Assembly: GCF_017592825.1 (NCBI RefSeq)
Contig: NZ_JAGFMD010000003.1
Span: 1 to 64,000, forward strand
DNA from: Roseivirga sp. E12
GTDB lineage: Bacteria > Bacteroidota > Bacteroidia > Cytophagales > Cyclobacteriaceae
Length of the DNA: 64,000 bases
Reading direction: 5' to 3'
Numbering within the stretch: position 1 is the first letter of the stretch; every line of letters begins with the position of its first letter. The translations under genes and the position numbers were made by a program. This document shows positions 43,602-51,784 of the stretch, one piece after another. Below the pieces are notes generated by a model. It ran no database searches and was not told the origin of the DNA. It saw nothing but the letters and a program-made list of their open reading frames with translations.

Positions 43602-44425
43602 AATCGTCTTTTTTCTATTCTCTTTTGGACTCTTCTAGATATGATAATACTGATCTCGTAAAGGAAGGTCAGTGGCATCGCAATCAATACTTGGCTAATG
43701 ACATCGGGAGGCGTAATAATGGCCGATATGATCAATATAACCACAATAGAATGCCTTCTGTATCGCTTCATCAATTTAGGCGTGATAATTTCAGCCTTTG
43801 ACAAAATGTAGGTGACCACGGGTAACTGAAACATCAGGCCACAAGCCAATGTCAATGTGGCTACCATCCCAATAATTGACGATAAATCAAAGATATTGTC
43901 AATTTTGATGCTCAGCTCGTAGTTGTAGAGAAAGTTGAAACTAAGCGGAGTCACTATAAAGTACCCGAAAAGTACCCCCAGTAAAAACAAGAATGTTACC
44001 ACCACCACAACTCCACGAGATGCCTTCTTTTCAGTGTTACGAAGACCTGGTTTAACGAATCTCCATACCTCCCAGAAGGTATATGGAAACCCAAGGATCA
44101 AGCCAACCACCAGTGAGGACTTAATATGCCATACAAACTGTCCTGTAACGGTTCTGTTCTGGATTACCATATCCATATCTCCTAAACAGAGCGCTGGGGT
44201 ATTGATCAGTTCGGCCAATCGGCATAACTGTTGGTATGTCCAGAAATTTGACTGAGTTGGGCCAAGAATGGTCTCGAAAATAATATCCTTGAACAAGAAG
44301 GCAGCTATGGAAAAAATAAATACTGAGGCTGCAGCACGAACTAAATGCCACCTAAGTTCTTCTAGGTGGTCAAGGAACCCCATTTCCTTTTCTTGCTGAT
44401 CGTCTTGTAGTTGGTCTAGTGCCAA
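43598..44425 (-). CDS. tatC: twin-arginine translocase subunit TatC
   Basis: This 275-residue membrane protein is the receptor subunit of the Tat export system. The N-terminal cytoplasmic motif EMGFLDHLEELRWHL is near residues 14-28, and six transmembrane helices follow; the invariant FxKPGL-like segment WRFVKPGLRNTEK is present near 125. The start is read as TTG at 44425, immediately after the glyA stop; an internal ATG at 44383 would cut the conserved N terminus to MGFLDHLEELR and is possible. tatA/tatB are not in the window. Confidence 0.95.
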   Translation of the reverse strand: MALDQLQDDQQEKEMGFLDHLEELRWHLVRAAASVFIFSIAAFLFKDIIFETILGPTQSNFWTYQQLCRLAELINTPALCLGDMDMVIQNRTVTGQFVWHIKSSLVVGLILGFPYTFWEVWRFVKPGLRNTEKKASRGVVVVVTFLFLLGVLFGYFIVTPLSFNFLYNYELSIKIDNIFDLSSIIGMVATLTLACGLMFQLPVVTYILSKAEIITPKLMKRYRRHSIVVILIISAIITPPDVISQVLIAMPLTFLYEISIIISRRVQKRIEKRRL

Positions 44426-45700
44426 TTATGCTTTAAATAATGGGTATTGATTCATCCAGGCATTCACTTCTGCCTTTACACTTTGAAGGTTAGCCTCGTT
44501 TTCCGGGTCCAACAGCACTCTGTCGATATACTCAACGATTCTTTCCATATCTGCCTCCACCAAACCACGTGTAGTAACTGCAGCGGTACCAACCCTCATT
44601 CCTGAAGTAACGAATGGCGACCTATCATCAAAAGGTACCATGTTTTTGTTAATCGTAATATCTGCCAAGCCTAGTGCTTTCTCTGCGAGTTTACCTGTAA
44701 GTCCTTTCGACCGCAGATCTATTAGCATCAAGTGGTTATCTGTTCCGCCAGAAATCAGATCGTAACCCTTGTTCACAAATGCCTGCGCCATAACACTCGC
44801 GTTTTTCTTTACTTGAAGCACATACTCCATGTATTCATCGCTGAGCGCTTCACCAAAAGCGACAGCTTTAGCGGCAATTACATGCTCTAATGGACCTCCT
44901 TGAGTTCCCGGAAAAACACCACCATCTAAGAGCTGAGACATCATCTTGACATCGCCCTTCATGGTTTTATGACCCCATGGGTTTTCAAAGTCTTCGCCCA
45001 TCATAATCAAACCACCCCTAGGTCCCCTAAGTGTTTTATGGGTTGTTGTGGTCACAATATGGCAGTGCTCCAATGGATCGCTGAGCAAACCTCTTGCGAT
45101 TAGGCCTGATGGGTGCGAGATGTCTGCCAATAGTATGGCTCCAATCTCATCCGCAACTTCTCTCAAAGTGGCATAATCCCATTCTCTACTGTAGGCAGAA
45201 GCGCCACATATAATCATTTGAGGTTTCTCTTTCCTGGCAGTCTCCACCACCTTATGCCAATCGATAAGGCCCGTCTCTTTTTCTACTCCATAAAAGAAGG
45301 GTTGATAAAGCTTACCCGAGAAATTAACTGGAGATCCGTGTGTCAAATGCCCACCATGTGAGAGATCAAAACCCAAGATTTTGTCGCCCGGATTTAAGCA
45401 GGCTAGCATGACCGCAGCATTGGCCTGTGCACCTGAGTGTGGCTGAACATTGGCCCAAACCGCTCCAAAAAGTTCTTTGGCACGATCAATTGCTAGGTTT
45501 TCGATTTCATCGACTACCTCACATCCACCGTAATATCTTTTTCCAGGAAGTCCCTCTGCGTATTTGTTGGTCAAAACCGAGCCCATGGCTTGAATGACCT
45601 GAGGTGAAGCGTAGTTTTCTGAGGCAATTAGTTCGAGCCCTTCGGTTTGTCTTTTCTCTTCTTTTGATATCAGATCAAAGACGATTTGGTCTTGCTGCAT
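44426..45700 (-). CDS. glyA: serine hydroxymethyltransferase
   Basis: This 424-residue PLP enzyme converts serine and tetrahydrofolate to glycine and 5,10-methylenetetrahydrofolate, the main one-carbon supply. The N-terminal [12 protein letters not shown] block, the SGxQAN cofactor region near 95, and [14 protein letters not shown] with PLP-binding Lys222 are all present. Length and motifs are standard. It heads the glyA-tatC-rpiB operon with no gap to tatC. Confidence 0.97.
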   Translation of the reverse strand: MQQDQIVFDLISKEEKRQTEGLELIASENYASPQVIQAMGSVLTNKYAEGLPGKRYYGGCEVVDEIENLAIDRAKELFGAVWANVQPHSGAQANAAVMLACLNPGDKILGFDLSHGGHLTHGSPVNFSGKLYQPFFYGVEKETGLIDWHKVVETARKEKPQMIICGASAYSREWDYATLREVADEIGAILLADISHPSGLIARGLLSDPLEHCHIVTTTTHKTLRGPRGGLIMMGEDFENPWGHKTMKGDVKMMSQLLDGGVFPGTQGGPLEHVIAAKAVAFGEALSDEYMEYVLQVKKNASVMAQAFVNKGYDLISGGTDNHLMLIDLRSKGLTGKLAEKALGLADITINKNMVPFDDRSPFVTSGMRVGTAAVTTRGLVEADMERIVEYIDRVLLDPENEANLQSVKAEVNAWMNQYPLFKA

Positions 45701-45789
45701 TCAATAATGTTTTGTCAAAAATACGCTTTGGTTCAGTAATTACCAATGGCATTTGCTGCGAAGATTTCAGGGAAATTAAGGAAGTCTAT

Positions 45790-46290
45790 TTAAGCCTGTT
45801 TTGTATCAGGTTTGATGCTCAAAACAGACATAATAGTTTCAAAAACCTGACCTTGGGTGAATGGTTTTCCGATATAACCATCCAGCTTGTGTGCTTCGAC
45901 TTTCTCTTTTACCTCATCATAGGCAAAAGTGGTGTAGGCTAAAACAGGAACAGGGCTGTTTTTGAATTGCTCAGTCTCATGCAAAAGCTTGGTAGCCTTG
46001 TAGCCATCGATGCCGGGCATGTGCAAATCCATTAGAACGAGATTAATCGAACCCGTAGAAAATTTTTGAATTCCTTCTTTGGCAGAAAGCGCTTTGATAG
46101 AATTCGCTCCAAACTTGCTGAGTGTCTTTTCTGCAACAATTAGATTTATTGGGTTATCATCAATTACAAGGACAGTTATGTCTGATAAAACCTTGCTTGA
46201 AGTCGTTTCTTTTTTCTCAACACCCTCCACGAACTCATCGTCCATTGGTTGGATTTTGTTGTCAATCAAAAAATACGACTTGGCACCCAT
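45790..46290 (-). CDS. single-domain response regulator (CheY-like) with short N-terminal extension
   Basis: The 166-residue protein has an acidic, unstructured-looking extension (about 1-37) and then one receiver domain. The acidic pocket is Asp44/Asp45 in VIDDN, the phospho-acceptor is Asp88 in LMDLHMPG, the Thr switch is near 120 and the Lys is 142 in IGKPF. There is no output domain. It has no adjacent kinase; the HMPG and DNPIN forms resemble receivers at the end of hybrid kinases, so it may be a phosphorelay intermediate or a diffusible partner of an unlinked kinase. Confidence 0.88.
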   Translation of the reverse strand: MGAKSYFLIDNKIQPMDDEFVEGVEKKETTSSKVLSDITVLVIDDNPINLIVAEKTLSKFGANSIKALSAKEGIQKFSTGSINLVLMDLHMPGIDGYKATKLLHETEQFKNSPVPVLAYTTFAYDEVKEKVEAHKLDGYIGKPFTQGQVFETIMSVLSIKPDTKQA

Positions 46291-46519
46291 AAATAAGTTG
46301 CTTGTATGTTATTAATGATTAGGGGATTGCAAATGTCACCCTTTTAGTGGACATTTTTTTTACCGAGGCCAAAAAACCTCTCTAAATGTGCCTTTTTTTA
46401 GTATATATTGTCTTTTACCTTTTTGATAATGAGAATTGCTCCCGGACATGAATTTTTTTTAAAAAAAACCCTCTCTTTTGGGTGACCTTTTAATTGCCTA
46501 ATCACTAAAGAAGTAGAGC

Positions 46520-47056
46520 ATGAGTGTAAACTCGTTGATCTTACGATTGCGGAACGGTGATCGTACTGCACTTGAGGACATTTACAAAAAGTATAGAGCC
46601 AGCTTTTTAAAGTGGATTACCTATACCCACAAGTGCACCGATGACGAGGCTGTTGATATTTTTCAATACTCCATACTCTCCTTCTACGAAAACGTTCTAG
46701 AAGAGTCGTTTGAAGAAATGAACGAAGCAGGGATTAAGACTTATCTCTACTCTATAGGCAAGAATAAACTACTCGCGGATTCGCGAAAGAATTCTAAGAT
46801 TTCTTATCAAGAAGAAATTGACGAAGATGAACTCTTCGAAGTCCTAGAAGAAGATGATTCGGAGAAAGAGGTCAGACTTAACAAAATCAAGAAGCTCGTT
46901 TCCGAGCTGGGAGAACCCTGTAGTGAAATATTAAGACTTTTCTATTTCAGCAACCTTAGCAACGATGAAATTGCTGAGGTGATGAGATATAAAAATGGAA
47001 ACACTGTGAAAAACTTAAAATACAAGTGTATCCAAAGAATAAAGAATCAACTATAG
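46520..47056 (+). CDS. ECF-type sigma-70 factor
   Basis: This 178-residue protein has sigma region 2 (about residues 8-75, with ALEDIYKKYRASFLKWI and DEAVDIFQYSILSFYENV) and region 4 (about 125-178, with CSEILRLFYFSNLSNDEIAEVMRY and the recognition helix NTVKNLKYKCIQRIKNQ). An acidic linker (EEIDEDELFEVLEEDD) joins them. The next gene, 10 bp downstream, codes for a single-pass membrane protein with a cytoplasmic N-terminal helical part and periplasmic TPRs, the topology of an anti-sigma factor. A convergent TPR-CHAT protease follows. It differs from the FecI-type sigma factor at 18744 and has no FecR or STN receptor nearby. Confidence 0.92.
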   Translation: MSVNSLILRLRNGDRTALEDIYKKYRASFLKWITYTHKCTDDEAVDIFQYSILSFYENVLEESFEEMNEAGIKTYLYSIGKNKLLADSRKNSKISYQEEIDEDELFEVLEEDDSEKEVRLNKIKKLVSELGEPCSEILRLFYFSNLSNDEIAEVMRYKNGNTVKNLKYKCIQRIKNQL

Positions 47057-47066
47057 GTAAACCCTT

Positions 47067-48089
47067 ATGATGAGCAATTTTGATCTGCTAGACAGGTATT
47101 TTTCCAATGAGCTTGACAAAAGCGAACTCAAGGCTTTCAATGAAAGGCTAAAAACTGACCCCCAATTCAATCAGGAATTCCAGGAGATCAAAGAAATTAA
47201 ACTTGCCGTTAAGCTAGAAGCGCGCAAGAATATTAAGTCCTTATTTACTGACATCGAGGACTCCCTCAACCAAGAAGAATTGACTACCAACAATCAGACT
47301 GCTATGAAAAGAATGTTAACCGTGGCTGCCAGCTTGATACTTATGGTATCGGTCAGCTACTTTGTCCTAAACGGGAGCGGGCAACCGTCACCGAAGGACG
47401 TATTTACTGAATATTACAAACCCTATAATAACCTGAACGGACAAGTCAGGGGCGAATCAATAAATACTGAATCAATGAGTGCTGCTGCGTACAGTGCTTA
47501 TGATGCCGGTAACTACGCTCTTGCTGTTGAAAACTTCGAAGTATTAGTAGAAGTTGAGAAGACAGCCGAAAACTATTTCTATATGGGTATTGCCAATATC
47601 GAAATCGGTAATTATGAAACTGCCGTTAAGAGTTTAAATACTACGCTTAACAACTTCTCCACTTTCAAAGACCAATCTAAGTGGTACTTGAGTATGGCCC
47701 TTTTAGCTGATAAGAAGGAGGAAGAAGCTTTGTCTTCACTAATTTCCTTGTCTATGAAAAAGAATTCATATTCAAAGAGAAGCAAAGAGGCCTTAACTAG
47801 CCTTGGGTTTGACGGTCTAGACAATGAACCTGATGGTGGCCCTGCTGTAGAAGTTATTGTGAGGCCTGATGATTCGGAAGGTGGAGATAGTCCTGACGGG
47901 TCTATGGGCAAACGCCAAATCCAGTTTGGTGAAGTCAAAAGCCTTTTAACCGGAGATTTTTATAGATTTCACAATGAAACACCAATCAAATCTCTTGAGG
48001 AAGGAGACTATGTTGAGTTTATTATCTTGAAAAAAGGTAGTGGTAGGAAATCCAAAGGCTGGGCCTTTATATTAGATAGTGTTTATTAA
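47067..48089 (+). CDS. membrane TPR protein, putative anti-sigma factor
   Basis: The 340-residue protein has a cytoplasmic part (about 1-80) beginning FDLLDRYFSNELDKSELKAF, a pattern seen in zinc-less Bacteroidota anti-sigma proteins. It has one transmembrane helix (about 82-101), a periplasmic TPR segment (about 136-235, NYFYMGIANIEIGNYETAVKSL), a flexible Asp/Gly/Pro-rich stretch (about 250-282) and a C-terminal beta domain (about 285-340; SLEEGDYVEFIILKKG and KGWAFILD) that resembles an OB or cold-shock fold. The exposed acidic linker would be an easy protease site. It is translated 10 bp after the sigma gene, so it is the likely regulator of that factor. The anti-sigma role is inference from order and topology. 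Confidence 0.75.
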   Translation: MMSNFDLLDRYFSNELDKSELKAFNERLKTDPQFNQEFQEIKEIKLAVKLEARKNIKSLFTDIEDSLNQEELTTNNQTAMKRMLTVAASLILMVSVSYFVLNGSGQPSPKDVFTEYYKPYNNLNGQVRGESINTESMSAAAYSAYDAGNYALAVENFEVLVEVEKTAENYFYMGIANIEIGNYETAVKSLNTTLNNFSTFKDQSKWYLSMALLADKKEEEALSSLISLSMKKNSYSKRSKEALTSLGFDGLDNEPDGGPAVEVIVRPDDSEGGDSPDGSMGKRQIQFGEVKSLLTGDFYRFHNETPIKSLEEGDYVEFIILKKGSGRKSKGWAFILDSVY

Positions 48090-48124
48090 GAATCTTTATT
48101 TCACACACATATACACGCGAGAAG

Positions 48125-48150
48125 AAGGGCTATATAGCCCTTTTTCTTTT
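48125..48150 (+). terminator. terminator of the sigma / TPR operon, embedded in the end of the CHAT gene
   Basis: AAGGGC and GCCCTT pair around TATATA and are followed by TTTTTCTTTT on the plus strand. The palindrome overlaps the last codons and the stop (48130-48132) of the convergent CHAT gene, which ends in a Lys/Arg-rich tail encoded by these same bases. Confidence 0.8.
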
Positions 48151-51100
48151 TATTAAGAGTAGGGCAATAATGGTTAACAAGGATAGGGCAGCTATCGATA
48201 AAAGAGTTACTTGACCTAAAGTCCAACCGCTCTTTCTCTGATCTTTTCTAACATTCTCACCAAGTTGAAGAAATGCCGCCCAATAATATGGATGAGCTGA
48301 ATACTCGTCACTTCTTTCCAAGTAATTGAGCTTAGCCTGGCGCAATGACTCATTAATCGTGTGACTCTCCCTAAACGATTCGTACATGTCAACCATTATT
48401 TCAGATGTAATTTGATCATTCACTTTCCAAAGACTCATTACGACAGACGGGACTCCTACCAAAGCAAAGCCCCTCGCAATACTGAAGGTTCCTTCTCCTT
48501 TATTCAAAACTCCTATACCACTTTCACAGGCACTTAGCACGGCAAGCCTAGCTCTTAAATCAGCTCTATAGAGATCATCTGTGTTAAGGATATTATCTTC
48601 TTGGCCATTAAAGATCAGACTTGATTCGTACCTACTTACAGTGTCTGCTTGCCCATGAATAGCAAGATGCAAAATATCATAATCCTTTGCTTTATCTAAA
48701 AATTCTGTCTTTGTGCCATTTGCACCGATGAGGTATGTCCCTGGCACTGATGCCTCCAAAAATCGTATCTCTTTTTCAGTACCAGGAAGAGATTCATATG
48801 AGCCTCGGTCGTATGAAGTTTCTCCTTCTTGTTTAAACCCAATACCCAATAGCCCTTTTCCAGCTTTATCCTTATCCCAAGAATTCGACAACAATTGTGT
48901 TGACAGTTGATATTGAACGCTGAATTGTTTGACTAGGTAACTCAGCTCGTCAAAGCTTGAAGGACCCCCTTCCATAACCAACGTTTCAAAAGGGAGCCTT
49001 GACAGTATCTCGTCTGGAACAATAATCAAGTGTCCAGACTCAATGTCCAGTTCATCAAAGGTAGGACGCAATAGTTTATCAAAAACACTAGCTGATTCGT
49101 TGTGAAATACTGTTGCTTGACCCCTAATCTCTTCCGCTTTTGGCGCTTTTGAAACCAACGCAATTACCTGCTCTATTGATGCCAGAAGTTGTTCATCAAG
49201 TTTAACCCGATTAAAAGATTGTCGATCATCAATTTTGGCCAGAATATATATGTCTTCCTCACCGTAAAAGAACTCAACTAGCGCCTGACTTTTTTTAAGG
49301 TTCGGAGTTTTACTGTTGTTCAGGAGTTCTACAAATGAGTTTTTGCTGTCAAATTGAGTAAGTAAAAATTCAACAGTATCCCTTACCTCTTGAACATCAT
49401 TCCTTGCCAGCAATAACTGGTCGTTTATCGTAATGACCGAATCACTTGTAACAGACTTGTCGATAAGGCCGTCAAAGATTTTTTGAAGTCTTTCAACATT
49501 GTTTTTGGCTTTAAAAAACAGTTCTTTGATATCAATATTCAATTGATCATTATTCACTAGGTCAAATTCATTTGACTGTTCCAGAAATAATATAGCCTTA
49601 CTGTTGCTTGCAAAGCCCATTGCATCATTGAAGTATTCTTTATTTCCCGTGGACTTATATAATTTGAAAGAAATATCCAGCCCATTCTCATAAAGCCTCT
49701 TGAAGTTCTCGCTCAAAAAAAGCTTGCCTTGGGTTGCAAGAAGTTCTTTTCTCCTACTTAAAAGTAGTTTGTGAGTCTCAAGAATATATTTTCTAGAAGA
49801 TAGAAGAGCTTCCTCCGTGGAATAATCATTAAAGGCAGCATTCTTCATACTCGATGCCTTTTTCTGTAGTATCCTTAGGTCTTCGTAAGAGAAGTCAACG
49901 TTTTCCGTTGGGGGAAACCCGTGAAGTTCAGATGTATATGACGGGATACTATTTCTTAGGGCTGAATCATACATTATCAAAGATTCTTTCCAGTCTCTCT
50001 TATTGAAATAATAATCCCCAAGGTGTTTGTAGTTAACTCTTAAGTTAGAATTTGGGCTCGTCACTAGATTCTTCATTTCTGCCAATGACTCGTCCAAGAA
50101 TCTTTTTCCTTTCTCATCGGCTCCTAAATTTAAATAGCAAAGGCCAAGGTTAATTTTTACTTGGGCCCTGAACCTGAGACTATTTCTAATAGTGTTTCCC
50201 CTACTATCCTCAATGGGTAATTCAATCGCTTTAGTCAGAAAAGGTAGTGCCTTTTGTGGTTTACCAACGGCCATATAAGCGATGCCCATCAGATTGTTGA
50301 AGGAATAGTATTCTGGCATTTGATTCCTTGGAATTTTCTCCACCAGAGGCATTGCTTCTTCCCCTATATCAATTGCTCTTCGATGATCCTTCTTGTTATA
50401 GAGAACTCGTGCCAAGTAATACTGAGATTCGGCAAAATACCTATCAGAAACTTCTTCACGATGATCTTTAGCATATTTATATCCTTGAATCGCATAAGAC
50501 AGAGCTTGCTCAAAGTCTCCTTTTTGGGTATAAATTGTAGGATAGCTCTGAAGCAGAATTAAGATTTCATCTCTGCTAGGTGTTGGTTTCAATTCTTCTA
50601 GTTCCACAAGCTTATCCAAATACTTCAAAAGAGTATCTTGACTTCCTTCAGAATACTGATAGGCATAGTACTTGTACTGTATTAGTCTATTGTACCCCGC
50701 TGAGTCATATTGAACAGCATTGTCATAATACACTAGGGCAGTATCAAAATATGATCGTGCTTGATAAAAGTTCCCCAGCCTATGGTCCAATACCCCTCTT
50801 GTGTAGTATGTCCTCGAAATTAGTATATGCTCTTTTGGTAACTCAAGTTGCGCTAACCTAATAGCCTCTTCAATTGTGTCAATAGCCTGATCATACTTAT
50901 TTAACCTCCTCAAAGCCAAAGCCTTTTTTTCCATAGCATAGACGATCTCCTCATAGTTTTGCTGTGCTTCTGCCTGAGTAATGATGGCTTCAAAAGCAGC
51001 TAAGGCTTCTGGGTATTTTCTTTGACTATAAAGTTGTTGGGCGGCTTCTAAATCAGGGGTGGAATAGGAGTACTTCGACTTTAGCGCAAGCTCTTGTGCT

Positions 51101-51228
51101 AGCGATAGGCTTTGGGTAGCAATCAATAAGAGCATCGAGGCCAAAAATATAGTGGCCTGGTGGTATATTCTGTACACTTTAACTAGTCGAGGTGAATCTA
51201 ATTGAAGATACGAACATTCATGCAACAT
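48130..51228 (-). CDS. TPR-CHAT caspase-like protease, exported and C-terminally membrane-anchored
   Basis: The 1032-residue protein has a signal peptide or anchor (about residues 25-46, FLASMLLLIATQSLSLAQ) and about eight TPR units across about 57-430 (DLEAAQQLYSQRKYPEALAAF, then repeated pairs of helices). A helical region spans about 480-650, and a CHAT domain about 665-1000 carries the catalytic His858 in HLAIHGQAD and Cys901 in LSACESG, followed by GEGTFSIARGFALVGVPSVV. A C-terminal transmembrane helix (about 1005-1026) ends in KRKRAI. Both catalytic residues are intact. The body would lie outside the cytoplasm, the same side as the TPR part of the putative anti-sigma protein encoded convergently. 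TPR-CHAT proteins are caspase-like peptidases; in type III-E CRISPR systems a TPR-CHAT protease cuts the sigma-binding protein Csx30. The local substrate is unknown. Confidence 0.92.
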   Translation of the reverse strand: MLHECSYLQLDSPRLVKVYRIYHQATIFLASMLLLIATQSLSLAQELALKSKYSYSTPDLEAAQQLYSQRKYPEALAAFEAIITQAEAQQNYEEIVYAMEKKALALRRLNKYDQAIDTIEEAIRLAQLELPKEHILISRTYYTRGVLDHRLGNFYQARSYFDTALVYYDNAVQYDSAGYNRLIQYKYYAYQYSEGSQDTLLKYLDKLVELEELKPTPSRDEILILLQSYPTIYTQKGDFEQALSYAIQGYKYAKDHREEVSDRYFAESQYYLARVLYNKKDHRRAIDIGEEAMPLVEKIPRNQMPEYYSFNNLMGIAYMAVGKPQKALPFLTKAIELPIEDSRGNTIRNSLRFRAQVKINLGLCYLNLGADEKGKRFLDESLAEMKNLVTSPNSNLRVNYKHLGDYYFNKRDWKESLIMYDSALRNSIPSYTSELHGFPPTENVDFSYEDLRILQKKASSMKNAAFNDYSTEEALLSSRKYILETHKLLLSRRKELLATQGKLFLSENFKRLYENGLDISFKLYKSTGNKEYFNDAMGFASNSKAILFLEQSNEFDLVNNDQLNIDIKELFFKAKNNVERLQKIFDGLIDKSVTSDSVITINDQLLLARNDVQEVRDTVEFLLTQFDSKNSFVELLNNSKTPNLKKSQALVEFFYGEEDIYILAKIDDRQSFNRVKLDEQLLASIEQVIALVSKAPKAEEIRGQATVFHNESASVFDKLLRPTFDELDIESGHLIIVPDEILSRLPFETLVMEGGPSSFDELSYLVKQFSVQYQLSTQLLSNSWDKDKAGKGLLGIGFKQEGETSYDRGSYESLPGTEKEIRFLEASVPGTYLIGANGTKTEFLDKAKDYDILHLAIHGQADTVSRYESSLIFNGQEDNILNTDDLYRADLRARLAVLSACESGIGVLNKGEGTFSIARGFALVGVPSVVMSLWKVNDQITSEIMVDMYESFRESHTINESLRQAKLNYLERSDEYSAHPYYWAAFLQLGENVRKDQRKSGWTLGQVTLLSIAALSLLTIIALLLIKRKRAI

Positions 51229-51279
51229 ACAAACAAGTGTTAGGCACTAACATTTAGCTGTATTTGATGTTATCCTCTT

Positions 51280-51714
51280 ATGAATGTCAAGGTGACCACA
51301 AAAGTCAATCAGGCTTTACCATTGGTTAAAGCTGGTTTTAATGAGGAGCTATTTTTGAAGTTAAACCCTCCATTTCCCTCCGTATCATTATTGAGATTCG
51401 ATGGTTGCGGTTCTGGCGATATTGTAGAGCTATTGCTTGACTTTAAACTAGCAAAGCAGAAATGGGTCAGTGAAATCACCTATGATAATGAGACACCTGA
51501 GCGATTCGAGTTTATCGATGAGGGTATCGTCTTGCCTTTTCCCTTTAGTTATTGGAAGCACCATCATATACTAATTGGCAATGCTGAAGGGTGCGAAATA
51601 GTTGATAGCATAGAGTATAAAGCAAAAAACAAATTAATCACCATTCTTCTTTATCCTTTATTATTATTGCAATTCGTTTATCGAAAACCAGTATATAGAC
51701 GAGTCTTCAAATAA
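51280..51714 (+). CDS. SRPBCC/START-like ligand-binding protein
   Basis: The 144-residue protein begins MNVKVTTKVNQALPLVKAGFNEELFLKL and continues with PPFPSVSLLRFDGCGSGD and FIDEGIVLPFPFSYWKHHH, the pattern of a small SRPBCC family (helix-grip fold) common in Bacteroidota. Such proteins bind hydrophobic ligands in a cavity; no catalytic residue is known. It is divergent from the CHAT gene with 51 bp between start codons, so they share a promoter region, and it is followed by the aspartyl protease. Confidence 0.78.
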   Translation: MNVKVTTKVNQALPLVKAGFNEELFLKLNPPFPSVSLLRFDGCGSGDIVELLLDFKLAKQKWVSEITYDNETPERFEFIDEGIVLPFPFSYWKHHHILIGNAEGCEIVDSIEYKAKNKLITILLYPLLLLQFVYRKPVYRRVFK

Positions 51715-51784
51715 AACTAAGGGTATGAATACTCCGTTAGTGTTAATTAGTTGGCCTTGGCGCCATACAACCAAAATCATTACC

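Noticed and set aside
46453-46483. A T8A8 palindrome and a 4-bp ACCC/GGGT hairpin as a minus-strand terminator before the response regulator
   Set aside because: The stem is too short and there is no minus-strand gene upstream for it to end; the AT tract may only be part of promoter DNA.
48130-51228. A type III-E CRISPR (Craspase) locus
   Set aside because: No gRAMP/Cas7-11 gene, no Csx30 homologue by pattern and no repeat array were seen; only the TPR-CHAT and sigma parts resemble it, and the CHAT protein here is exported and membrane-anchored.
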